Made by a program: the position numbers and the translations under genes
The notes under the pieces: generated by a model
Database searches by the model: none
The model's input: only the letters and a program-made list of their open reading frames with translations
What the model was told of the DNA's origin: nothing
From: Campylobacterota bacterium
Lineage (GTDB): Bacteria > Campylobacterota > Campylobacteria > Campylobacterales > SZUA-545
Length of the DNA: 22,564 bases
Direction: 5' to 3'
NCBI GenBank assembly: GCA_003561815.1
Contig: PWVP01000123.1
Coordinates: 1 to 22,564, forward strand
Part shown: piece by piece, positions 1 to 7,440 of the stretch
Numbering within the stretch: the first letter of the stretch is position 1
Layout of the letters: each line of letters begins with the position of its first letter

Positions 1-1
1 C

Positions 2-361
2 AGCGGTGTCGGCACCCGCCAGGACTACACCGAAGCCGCACGCCTCTACCGCGAAGCGTGTGATCTCAGAGGCGGAGGCGGCTGCAGCAATCTCGGTGTG
101 CTTTACGCCAACGGATACGGCGTAGAGCAGAGCGACACAAAAGCCGCCGCACTCTACGAGAAGGGGTGCGCACTCCAGGATCCCGCCGGCTGCTCCAACC
201 TGGGGCTTCTTTACGCTCAGGGTCAGGGGGTCGCGCGCGATCGCGCGCGCGCTCTGGAGCTTTTCCAAAAAGCGTGCCACATGGCACATGAGGCGGGGTG
301 CCTGAATCTCCAGGCCCTCAGCGAGAAGATGGGGATCGACCCCAAGCGTCCGATCCAGTAA
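2..361 (+). CDS. Sel1/Hcp-like cysteine-rich repeat protein (5' end missing)
   Basis: The frame is open from base 2 to a TAA at 359-361, so only the C-terminal ~119 residues are present. They form about three tandem Sel1-type (TPR-like) helical repeats with the pattern LGxLYAxGxGVxxDxxxAxxLYxxxC. Each repeat carries a pair of cysteines seven residues apart (for example ACDLRGGGGC and GCALQDPAGC). This is the signature of the Helicobacter cysteine-rich proteins (Hcp), in which each repeat is closed by a disulfide, so a periplasmic or secreted location is likely. The signal peptide would lie upstream of the window and cannot be checked. Proteins of this kind act as protein-protein interaction scaffolds, and the partner is unknown. 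The last repeat ends in a short unstructured tail (MGIDPKRPIQ). Confidence 0.85.
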   Translation, partial: SGVGTRQDYTEAARLYREACDLRGGGGCSNLGVLYANGYGVEQSDTKAAALYEKGCALQDPAGCSNLGLLYAQGQGVARDRARALELFQKACHMAHEAGCLNLQALSEKMGIDPKRPIQ

Positions 362-391
362 AATGCGGCCCAAAAAGCACAGGAGTCTGCC

Positions 392-1216
392 ATGAGTACC
401 CCCTCCAGGCGTGAGCGCGTCGGCTTCTGGATCGAGTCTCGCGCTGTTCAGCGCTTTATCATCGCGCTGATTGTGATCAACGCGGTTATTTTAGGGCTGG
501 AGACCGATGCGAAGGTGATGGCCGCCATTGGCCAGCCGCTGACGCTGGCCGATCAGATCATCCTCTCGGTCTTTGTGGTGGAGATCGCCCTGAAACTCTA
601 CGCCTTTGGTTGGCGCTTCTTTAAAAACCCGTGGAATGTGTTTGATTTTATCGTCGTCGCCATCGCCCTGATCCCGGCTAGCGGCCCACTGGCGGTGCTG
701 CGGGCTTTGCGGGTGCTGCGGGTGCTGCGCCTGCTCTCGATGATGCCGCAGCTGCGGTTTGTGGTCGAAGCCCTCCTAAAGGCGATACCGGGCATCTCCG
801 CGATCGGGCTTTTGATGGCGCTGATCTTCTATGTCTTTGCGGTGATGGCCACGGGGCTCTTTGGCGGGTCGTTTGAGGAGTGGTTTGGCTCCATCGGCGC
901 GTCGATGTACACCCTCTTTCAGGTGATGACACTGGAGAGCTGGTCGATGGGGATCGTGCGGCCGGTGATGGAGGTCTACCCCTATGCGTGGGCCTTTTTC
1001 CTGATCTTTATCCTGCTCTCGACTTTTACGATGCTCAATCTCTTTATCGGGATTATCGTCGATACGATGCAGACCATGCATGAGCGCGATCACACCGAAC
1101 AGCGCGATCATATCGAGGAGGCGGTTCACGAAGATACCGGCAAAATCGAAGCGGAGCTTCAGGCGATGCGCCGGGAGATGGCGGAGCTCAAATCCCTCCT
1201 GAAGGCGGGGCGCTAA
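392..1216 (+). CDS. Voltage-gated sodium channel, single-domain NavBac type
   Basis: This 274-residue protein has the six-helix ion-transport architecture of bacterial homotetrameric sodium channels. S1 is about 20-36, S2 about 52-71, S3 about 82-95. The S4 voltage sensor at about 101-122 has arginines every third residue (R104, R107, R110, R113). S5 is about 134-157 and S6 about 198-225. The pore loop at 178-186 reads VMTLESWSM, matching the TLESWS selectivity filter of NaChBac-type Na+ channels rather than potassium (GYG) filters. A charged C-terminal tail (about 228-270) with heptad character fits the coiled coil that assembles the tetramer in this family. AGGAG lies about 6 bases before the ATG. 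The gene is convergent with the helicase and the two stop codons overlap by 4 bases. In alkaliphilic Bacillus such channels support motility, chemotaxis and Na+ re-entry; a similar role here is inference. Confidence 0.93.
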   Translation: MSTPSRRERVGFWIESRAVQRFIIALIVINAVILGLETDAKVMAAIGQPLTLADQIILSVFVVEIALKLYAFGWRFFKNPWNVFDFIVVAIALIPASGPLAVLRALRVLRVLRLLSMMPQLRFVVEALLKAIPGISAIGLLMALIFYVFAVMATGLFGGSFEEWFGSIGASMYTLFQVMTLESWSMGIVRPVMEVYPYAWAFFLIFILLSTFTMLNLFIGIIVDTMQTMHERDHTEQRDHIEEAVHEDTGKIEAELQAMRREMAELKSLLKAGR

Positions 1217-2466
1217 AGGCCGTAGAAGCGATCGACCGCCTCATTGGGACAGAGGCTGCGCTTAACGCGCCCTATCAGATCGCTTCGGCTCTGGATAAAG
1301 AGGGCCGCCGGATCGCTCGATCGGCTCAGTGCCACATAGAGCTGACCCGCTTCGAAGATGTGATCGAGATTGACCACCAGAGGGCTGAGCCCCATGCCCT
1401 GGCTCTTGTGAATGGTCACCGCCCAGGCCGGACGCAGCGGAATCTGTTTGAAGCTCGCCAGCTGCACCTCCTCTTCGGGGGTGTGCTCGCTCAAAATAAA
1501 CTCGTGGGGCTCAACCAGCAAGATCTCCCCGCTGGCCTTCTGCACCAGCACCCCCTCGGTGTCAAACTCCAGCACCACGCCGCGATCGCCATTAACATAG
1601 CTTCCCCGCTTATTGGCACAGAAAAGCACCGGTGTGGCCTCTTTGAGTTTGAAGCGGGGGGCGACCGGCAGGTTTTTAATAAAGCGCTCTATCCGGGCCG
1701 GGTTGCAGCCGGGTTTGACCTCCAGGCTCGCTTCAAGCATCTTCTCCGGCGCGTTGAGGGCGCTCAGTCGCTGGTGGTTGAGGCTATCCACCTCGCGATT
1801 GCGCCCATGCAGATGGGTCGGATCCTGCCCTAAAACCCTCTGCTGCGCTCCGAAACGAACCAAAAGCGCCTCATCCTCCGGTCCCATCTGCCCGCGCCGC
1901 AGTCGATCGAGCAGCGCCATAAAGGCGGGGTCGTCGTTGCGCCACGGTGTGCTTAACTCCAAAAGCGCCGGATTAAGCTCCTGCCAAAAATCGCTCTCAA
2001 AGGCCCAGCGCGCCGTAAAGAGATCGCCCTGGCCCCTTTGGGCGGTGACCACCGGGGGCAGCTGATAAAAGTCTCCCACGAAGATCACCCGACCACTAAA
2101 GCCCGCCGCGCGGAGCCTGAAGCCGATCATCTCCAACAGTGCGGCACCGATCATGCTCACCTCATCGATCACAATCAGATCCAGACGGGCGATGGTCTGA
2201 AGCAGCTCTCTTAGGCGGCGGTTTTTGCGATCCATCATCGCCAGTTCGCCCAGGTTTTGTGACAACCCCAGATGGAAAAAGCTGTGTACCGTCTGACCCC
2301 CCACATTGACCGCCGCCACACCGGTGCTGCCCAGCACCGCGATCCGCTTGCCCTCACGGCCTAGATGGGCGATCAGCTCGCGGGTGAGATGGCTTTTGCC
2401 CGTACCCGCCCCGCCGGTGATAAAGAGGTGCCGATCGGCCAGCAGCGAGAGGGCGCGGTCCATCAT
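1213..2466 (-). CDS. Pif1/RecD-like superfamily 1B DNA helicase, small form
   Basis: The 417-residue product has a complete SF1 helicase core. Walker A is GGAGTGKS at 18-25. Motif Ia lies around GSTGVAAVNVGGQTVHSFF (46-64). Walker B is LIVIDEVSM (97-105), and motif III is GDFYQLPPV at 131-139. The C-terminal part has the UvrD_C_2-type motifs TIHKSQGMG and YVALSR, typical of Pif1/RecD2 helicases. It is therefore expected to be a 5'-3' DNA helicase acting in genome maintenance, such as resolving G-quadruplexes or recombination intermediates; the exact role is not visible. There is no extra N-terminal HhH domain, so it is a minimal Pif1-like form rather than full RecD2. Its ATG overlaps the stop of the DedA gene in an ATGA arrangement, indicating translational coupling downstream of DedA. 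Confidence 0.9.
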   Translation of the reverse strand: MMDRALSLLADRHLFITGGAGTGKSHLTRELIAHLGREGKRIAVLGSTGVAAVNVGGQTVHSFFHLGLSQNLGELAMMDRKNRRLRELLQTIARLDLIVIDEVSMIGAALLEMIGFRLRAAGFSGRVIFVGDFYQLPPVVTAQRGQGDLFTARWAFESDFWQELNPALLELSTPWRNDDPAFMALLDRLRRGQMGPEDEALLVRFGAQQRVLGQDPTHLHGRNREVDSLNHQRLSALNAPEKMLEASLEVKPGCNPARIERFIKNLPVAPRFKLKEATPVLFCANKRGSYVNGDRGVVLEFDTEGVLVQKASGEILLVEPHEFILSEHTPEEEVQLASFKQIPLRPAWAVTIHKSQGMGLSPLVVNLDHIFEAGQLYVALSRSSDPAALFIQSRSDLIGRVKRSLCPNEAVDRFYGL

Positions 2467-3038
2467 GGCCGCGCGGGCCTCTTACGCCGTGTCGCCCGGT
2501 TGAAGTAAAGCCAGATCAACCCGAGAATCGAGAGCAGAAAGATAGGGGCGATAATCGGGCTCTCCTCCACCCGCAGCGCCAGCCGCTGAAAGAAATCACC
2601 CGCCAGGTAGCTGCCGATACCAAAACTCAGCGCCCAGGCGATACCGCCGGTGATGTTATAGAACATAAAGCGTTTAAAGTCGTAACGGGTGAGCCCGACG
2701 GTGATGGGCACCAGAGTCTTTAGCCCGTAGACAAACTTCTGAAACAGAATAATCCGGCTGCCGTGCTTTTTCATCAGCAGATGCGAAAGGGCCACTTTGC
2801 GCCGGTGCTTGCGCAGATAGGGCATGATATCGCGTTTGTTGTAGCGGCCCAGATAAAAGAGCAGGATATCGCCGAGGATATTGCCCGCCAGCGCCACCGC
2901 GATCGAGACCCAGAGATCGAAGATCCCCATCGAGGAGAGCACCCCCGCCGCAATCAGTGCCACAAACCCGCCCCCTAAAGAGTAGAAAAAAAGGACGATA
3001 TAGCCGTAGGTTTGCAGATTGTCCATAATGTGTTCCAC
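2463..3038 (-). CDS. DedA family (VTT domain) inner-membrane protein
   Basis: This 191-residue integral membrane protein starts at a GTG at 3038, which has AAGGAG 8 bases upstream; a later in-frame ATG at codon 5 has no such site. The VTT/DedA signatures are visible: a small-residue-rich re-entrant segment (GGGFVALIAAGV), the GNILGDILLFYLGR motif, and the second re-entrant segment FVYGLKTLVPITVG. Two further hydrophobic stretches lie at about 130-150 and 160-178, before a basic tail (RATRRKRPARP). DedA proteins are implicated in undecaprenyl-phosphate or phospholipid flipping and in envelope and proton-motive-force homeostasis; the substrate cannot be assigned from sequence. The usual FxRxxPxxR arginine is here a lysine (GLKTLVP). 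Its stop overlaps the helicase start by 4 bases. Confidence 0.9.
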   Translation of the reverse strand: MEHIMDNLQTYGYIVLFFYSLGGGFVALIAAGVLSSMGIFDLWVSIAVALAGNILGDILLFYLGRYNKRDIMPYLRKHRRKVALSHLLMKKHGSRIILFQKFVYGLKTLVPITVGLTRYDFKRFMFYNITGGIAWALSFGIGSYLAGDFFQRLALRVEESPIIAPIFLLSILGLIWLYFNRATRRKRPARP

Positions 3039-3161
3039 GGGCCGCTCCTTATTGTGGGCGCCATTTTGGCAGAGGGGGGCTTAGGATCGTCAGGTTTTGG
3101 TGCGTTGTGCATGCCATGATACTCGGGTGACGATTTCAAACGCGGCCTTGTCTGCAATCTG

Positions 3162-3170
3162 TGCTATGAT
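3162..3170 (+). promoter_or_regulatory. Extended -10 promoter of the cheW operon
   Basis: TGCTATGAT is an extended -10 element (TGn plus TATGAT). It places transcription start near 3177 and gives a leader of about 30 bases before the cheW ATG. No good -35 hexamer is present at 16-18 bases, as is usual for extended -10 promoters. It lies in the only sizeable gap (3039-3206) in this part of the window, between divergent genes. A weaker -10-like TATCAT for the opposite (DedA) strand lies at 3116-3121. Confidence 0.5.
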
Positions 3171-3206
3171 AAGCCGCTTTAACCCAAACCACCCAAGGAG
3201 GCGGGG

Positions 3207-3686
3207 ATGTCTAAAGAGTCTGAGGCAGCCACGGCGAAGAATCGCTATCTCACCTTTATGCTCGATCAGGAGCACTACGGTGTGGAGATTCTTCGCGTAA
3301 AAGAGATTATCGGCTATCAGAAGCCGACCCATATTCCCCGCACCCCCTCTTATGTGCTGGGGGTGCTCAATCTGCGCGGGGTGATTATCCCCATCATCGA
3401 TCTGCGCACCAAACTCGGTATGGTCTCTGTGGAGCCGGACACCTACACAGCGATCATTATCGCCCAGATTCACAACTCCAGCATCGGGTTTGTGGTCGAT
3501 CAGGTTCAGGAGGTGGCCGCCTTTAGCGATGAGGCGATCGGCGAGCCGCCGGAGTTCGGTGCCGAGGTGAACACCGCCTATATCAGCGGAATCGCCAAAA
3601 GCGAAAAACAGGTAGCGATGCTGCTCGATCTCGAGCGGATCTTTGATAGTCAGGAGGCCCAGAGCCTCCAGCAACTCACCGACTAA
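3207..3686 (+). CDS. cheW: CheW chemotaxis coupling protein
   Basis: This 159-residue protein is a stand-alone CheW domain, the SH3-like adaptor that links chemoreceptors to the CheA kinase in polar arrays. Diagnostic parts are the YLTFMLDQEHYGVEI first subdomain, the core motif VLNLRGVIIPIIDLR (53-67, with N55-L56-R57-G58), and the VVDQVQEV segment. The start has a near-perfect AAGGAGG site. It is followed after 19 bases by the first of two chemoreceptors, forming a receptor-plus-adaptor cassette; no CheA, CheY, CheR or CheB is present in the window, so the kinase must be elsewhere. Length and composition are ordinary for the family. Confidence 0.97.
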   Translation: MSKESEAATAKNRYLTFMLDQEHYGVEILRVKEIIGYQKPTHIPRTPSYVLGVLNLRGVIIPIIDLRTKLGMVSVEPDTYTAIIIAQIHNSSIGFVVDQVQEVAAFSDEAIGEPPEFGAEVNTAYISGIAKSEKQVAMLLDLERIFDSQEAQSLQQLTD

Positions 3687-3705
3687 ACCCAACAAGAGAG
3701 AGACG

Positions 3706-5295
3706 ATGAACTGGCTTGAAAACATGATTTTGCGAACGAAGTTGCTGCTATTAAGCGGCGTGATGATTACGGGACTGCTAATTACCGGGATCCTGGGCTA
3801 CTGGGGCATGGTGCAGTGGGAGAGCAATATGACCAACATCGGCGAGAACCGTATGCCGGATCTGGTAGCGCTGATGAGCCTGAACCGCGAGCGGATGACC
3901 ATCCGCGCTCAGACCGTCGATATTCTGGCCAGCGCCCACTCGGATGACGCCCAGGCACAGTTTCGCGACATCGCCCGGCAGCGCAGCCAGAGCTGGGCAA
4001 TTATCGATGAGCACTGGGAGACGCTGATGGGCATCCCCCGCGCCGGCGAGCGGGGGCGACAGCTGGTTTCGCAGCTAGAGGGGGAGTATCGCGCCTGGCG
4101 TGAGGTCTATGTGGAGCTCGATCGCACCATCGAACAGCTCACCCGAACCGGCGATCTCCAGCGCCGTGCCGAGCTGATCGAGCAGTATCAGGCGATCGTC
4201 GCGCGCATGGTGCCCATCTCCGATCGGATGGGGGCCACCTTCGATGCGCTGACAGAGAACAACCTCGACAACACCCGCGCCATGATCGATGAAGCCGACA
4301 GTACCGCCGAGATGGCCGAGGCGGTGATCTTGATCACTCTGATTGTGGTTCTGGTCATCTCCATTCTGCTGGCGACGCTGATTATCCGATCGGTCAACCG
4401 CTCCATCACAGAGGGGGTCAATGCTATCGCCGATGCCAACCATCAGGTGCTCTCCGCCTCCGATCAGATCGCCACCAGCGCCACCAGCCTGGCTGAGGGG
4501 GCCAGCACGCAGGCCAGCTCGGTCGAGCAGGTAAGCGCCACCATCGAAGAGTCCACCGCCACCAACAACCAAAACGCCGAGAACGCCCGTGAGGCCAATA
4601 CGCTCTCCATGGAGGCCAACCAGGCCGCCCAAGAGGGTGATGGCAAAATCAAAGCGCTGATGGCCAGCATGGATGAGATCACCGAAGCGAGCCAGCAGAT
4701 TGCCAAAATCATCAAGACCATCGATGAGATCGCCTTTCAGACCAATCTGCTCGCGCTGAACGCCGCCGTGGAGGCGGCCAGAGCCGGAGAGCACGGTCTG
4801 GGCTTTGCGGTGGTGGCCGATGAGGTGAAGAACCTCGCCGGTCGCAGCGCGCAGGCGGCCAAAGAGACCGCCGGGATTATCGAGACGGCGATTGAGAAGA
4901 TCAAAGAGGGTAGCCAGATTGCCAGCCAGACCAATGAGTCCTTTGGCCGGATTCTTGAAAAGGCGAAAAAGACCTCCGATCTAATCGGCGAGATTGCCGC
5001 CAGCGTCAAAGAGCAGGCGGAGGGGATGAACCAGATCGCTGAGACCATGGGTCAGATCGATCAGATCACCCAGCAAAACGCCGCCACCAGCGAAGAGGCG
5101 GCCGCGGCCAGCGAGCAGATGAACGCCCAGGCCAATGCGATGATGGAGAGTGTAGCCGATGTGGCGAAGATTGTGGGGATGGACTTAAGCGGTGCCCAGG
5201 CGCTACCAAAACCCTCCTCGAAAGATAAGAAAAAAGCGCTACTCTCACACAAAAAGAGTCAAGCCGACGATGCGGATGAGTGGCACCACCACTAG
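3706..5295 (+). CDS. Methyl-accepting chemotaxis protein, four-helix-bundle-like sensor, HAMP-less
   Basis: The ATG at 3706 is preferred over an upstream in-frame ATG at 3643 inside cheW, because TM1 then sits in the normal place and a purine-rich AGAGAGAGA precedes it. The 529-residue product has TM1 at about 11-31 and a helical periplasmic domain at about 34-200 resembling 4HB_MCP. TM2 is at about 203-228. The cytoplasmic four-helix signalling domain has its hairpin tip at about 342-380 (IAFQTNLLALNAAVEAARAG), where CheW/CheA bind. Between TM2 and the start of the methylation helix there is too little sequence for a HAMP domain. The C-terminus is basic then acidic and ends in WHHH, with no canonical NWETF CheR-tethering pentapeptide. 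Ligand unknown; a 4HB sensor would be consistent with small molecules or redox cues. Confidence 0.95.
   Translation: MNWLENMILRTKLLLLSGVMITGLLITGILGYWGMVQWESNMTNIGENRMPDLVALMSLNRERMTIRAQTVDILASAHSDDAQAQFRDIARQRSQSWAIIDEHWETLMGIPRAGERGRQLVSQLEGEYRAWREVYVELDRTIEQLTRTGDLQRRAELIEQYQAIVARMVPISDRMGATFDALTENNLDNTRAMIDEADSTAEMAEAVILITLIVVLVISILLATLIIRSVNRSITEGVNAIADANHQVLSASDQIATSATSLAEGASTQASSVEQVSATIEESTATNNQNAENAREANTLSMEANQAAQEGDGKIKALMASMDEITEASQQIAKIIKTIDEIAFQTNLLALNAAVEAARAGEHGLGFAVVADEVKNLAGRSAQAAKETAGIIETAIEKIKEGSQIASQTNESFGRILEKAKKTSDLIGEIAASVKEQAEGMNQIAETMGQIDQITQQNAATSEEAAAASEQMNAQANAMMESVADVAKIVGMDLSGAQALPKPSSKDKKKALLSHKKSQADDADEWHHH
4687..4736 (+). repeat. Exact 50-base copy shared with the second chemoreceptor (6700-6749)
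   Basis: These 50 bases, coding for the segment leading into the signalling tip, are identical to 6700-6749. A second exact 50-base match pairs 4861-4910 with 6874-6923. The surrounding ~700 bases of the two receptor genes are also highly similar, whereas the sensor halves are unrelated. This indicates duplication followed by sensor swapping, or ongoing gene conversion of the signalling half. Confidence 0.9.
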
Positions 5296-5352
5296 GCAAA
5301 GGAAGCCTTAGCTATCATCCCTACTAGCACACCTTAGCCAAAAGGGGAACCG

Positions 5353-7440
5353 ATGGGAAATCTTACGCTCAAGCAGCAGCTGATCACCGCGCTACTGGTG
5401 GTGGGGCTGCTGCCCTTTACAATCATGGGGGTCATCTCCTATGTCTCCGCTGAGCGGGCGCTGAGCGATCAAGCCTACAGCCAGCTGGATGCGACGGGCA
5501 ATCTTCAGCGCAACGCCCTGTACGCCTACCTGGAGGCGATTGAGAGCTCCATCGAGCAGTTTGGCGCCAGCCGCGATGTGGGGGATATGTACCGGGAGCT
5601 GGTACGGCTGCACAACCTGCATGAGGTGGGGCCGGACGATCCCTTCTTTATCACCGACTACCCCGATGTGCGGGAGGTGTATGCAGAGTATGAGGCGACC
5701 TACCGCGGCATCATGGAGGCGTACGATCTCTACGATATCTTTATGATCTGTCGCCCGCACGGCCATGTGATGTACTCCGTGGAGGAGGAGTCGGATCTGG
5801 GTCAGAACCTCGGCAGTGGCGAGCTGCGCGATAGCGGCCTGGCGGAGGTGTGGCGCCGGACGGTGGCTACCCAGCGCACCACCTTTGTGGATATGGCCCC
5901 CTATGCGCCCAGCGGCGGTGAGCCGGCGATGTTTATGGGCGTGCCCATTATGGATGATGGCTCCATGGTCGGGGTGATGGCCGTTCAGATCAGCCCCGAT
6001 GCTATCAATGAGATTTTGCACAACCGCGCCGGACTGGGTGAGACCGGTGAGGCGTTTTTGGTGGGGCCGGACTATCTGATGCGAAGCGATAGCCAGTTTA
6101 ACCCCCAGAGCCACTCCATCATCAACTCCTTTAGAAGTCCGCAGCAGAACAACTGGCGCACCCCCGCCGTTGAGGCGGCTCTAGCGGGCCAAAACGGCAC
6201 ACGAACCGGCGAAACCATTAGCGGCGAGCCGGCGCTGGTCGCCTATGCGCCGGTGGATGTCTACGGCATCACCTGGGCGCTACTTACCAATGTCGAGATC
6301 GCGGAGGTCAATGCACCGGTCATCGCGCTGCGCAATGTCGCCCTGATGCTTGGAGCGATTATTCTCGCAGTGGTAACGGCACTGGCGATCTTCCTGGCCC
6401 TGCGCCTCTCGCGGCCGATTATCAGCGCGGTAGAGTCCATCAGCGATGCCAACGCCCAGGTGCTCACCGCCAGCGATCAGATCGCCTCCAGTGCCACCAG
6501 CCTGGCCGAAGGGGCCAGTACACAGGCGAGCTCGGTTGAGGAGGTGAGCGCCACCATCGAGCAGTCCACGGCGGTCAACAACCAAAACGCCGAGAACGCC
6601 CGTGAGGCCAATATCCTGGCCAATCAAACCAATGAGGCGGCACAGCTGGGGGATACGAAGATCAAGACGCTCACCGAGAGCATGAACGAGATCACCGAGG
6701 CGAGCCAGCAGATTGCCAAAATCATCAAGACCATCGATGAGATCGCCTTCCAGACCAACCTGCTCGCCCTTAACGCTGCGGTGGAGGCGGCCAGAGCGGG
6801 CGAACACGGTCTAGGCTTTGCCGTGGTGGCCGATGAGGTGAAAAACCTCGCCCAAAGAAGCGCCAACGCCGCTAAAGAGACCGCCGGGATTATCGAGACG
6901 GCGATTGAGAAGATCAAAGAGGGCAATCAGGTGGCCAATGAGACCAACGAAGCCTTCGGCGACATCCTCGATCGGGCCAAAAAGACCGGGGATCTCATCG
7001 GCGAGATCGCCGCGAGCGTCAAAGAGCAGGCCGAGGGGATGAATCAGATCGCCACCGCCATGGGTCAGATCGATACCATCACCCAGCAAAACGCTGCTAC
7101 CAGCGAAGAGGCGGCGGCGGCCAGCGAGCAGATGAACGCTCAGGCTGCTTCCATGATGGAGAGCGTCACCGATGTGGCCAAAATCGTCGGGCTCAATCTG
7201 GAGCACGGTGTGGACACCAGCCGCCGCTCCAGCACTAAAAAGCCCCAGCGCGCCAGTCTGCCAGCACAGAAGAAGCCGGCACCTAAAAAGCCGGCGGCTA
7301 AGCCCGCTGCCCTCCCTGCGGGCCAGAACCGCCAGAAACCGGCGGCCAAACCCGCTTCCGATCAGGGCGGTAACCGCAAAAAGAGTCAAAACGAGGATGA
7401 CATCTTCCCGCTGGATGAGGATGACCTTAAAGAGTTTTAA
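5353..7440 (+). CDS. Methyl-accepting chemotaxis protein with large Cache-type periplasmic sensor, HAMP-less
   Basis: This 695-residue receptor follows the first after 57 bases, with AAGGGGA upstream of the ATG. TM1 is about 10-30. A periplasmic region of ~295 residues contains double-Cache features (YDIFMICRPHGHVMYS, ESDLGQNLGSG and GETGEAFLVGPDYLMRSDS). TM2 is about 328-352. It is followed almost directly by the methylation helix, with no intervening HAMP domain. The signalling tip at about 462-498 is nearly identical to that of the upstream receptor. From about residue 611 the protein carries an ~85-residue tail made of a Lys-Pro-Ala-rich linker followed by an acidic end, DDIFPLDEDDLKEF. 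Such long flexible tails in other receptors tether adaptation enzymes; here this is inference. Cache domains commonly bind amino acids, organic acids or amines. The stop overlaps the next gene. Confidence 0.95.
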   Translation: MGNLTLKQQLITALLVVGLLPFTIMGVISYVSAERALSDQAYSQLDATGNLQRNALYAYLEAIESSIEQFGASRDVGDMYRELVRLHNLHEVGPDDPFFITDYPDVREVYAEYEATYRGIMEAYDLYDIFMICRPHGHVMYSVEEESDLGQNLGSGELRDSGLAEVWRRTVATQRTTFVDMAPYAPSGGEPAMFMGVPIMDDGSMVGVMAVQISPDAINEILHNRAGLGETGEAFLVGPDYLMRSDSQFNPQSHSIINSFRSPQQNNWRTPAVEAALAGQNGTRTGETISGEPALVAYAPVDVYGITWALLTNVEIAEVNAPVIALRNVALMLGAIILAVVTALAIFLALRLSRPIISAVESISDANAQVLTASDQIASSATSLAEGASTQASSVEEVSATIEQSTAVNNQNAENAREANILANQTNEAAQLGDTKIKTLTESMNEITEASQQIAKIIKTIDEIAFQTNLLALNAAVEAARAGEHGLGFAVVADEVKNLAQRSANAAKETAGIIETAIEKIKEGNQVANETNEAFGDILDRAKKTGDLIGEIAASVKEQAEGMNQIATAMGQIDTITQQNAATSEEAAAASEQMNAQAASMMESVTDVAKIVGLNLEHGVDTSRRSSTKKPQRASLPAQKKPAPKKPAAKPAALPAGQNRQKPAAKPASDQGGNRKKSQNEDDIFPLDEDDLKEF

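Noticed and set aside
690..735. Tandem GGGTGCTGC-like repeats in the channel gene as a DNA repeat element
   Set aside because: They encode the regularly spaced arginines of the S4 voltage sensor and need no other explanation.
3643..3705. Upstream ATG for the first chemoreceptor within cheW
   Set aside because: It would add a 21-residue hydrophilic basic leader before TM1; the ATG at 3706 gives a normal receptor N-terminus.
3090..3725. Long minus-strand open frame (211 codons) opposite cheW
   Set aside because: It lies entirely over a clear CheW gene and its flanks and has no recognisable domain; such shadows are expected opposite GC-rich genes.
4075..4794. Long minus-strand open frame (239 codons) inside the first chemoreceptor
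   Set aside because: It is antisense to a well-supported chemoreceptor gene, shows low-complexity Gly/Leu/Asp composition that mirrors the sense codons, and is echoed in the second receptor for the same reason.
7172..7420. Upstream part of the NicO frame inside the second chemoreceptor gene
   Set aside because: Those codons encode a Ser/Arg/Pro-rich shadow of the receptor tail; the signal peptide begins only around 7421.
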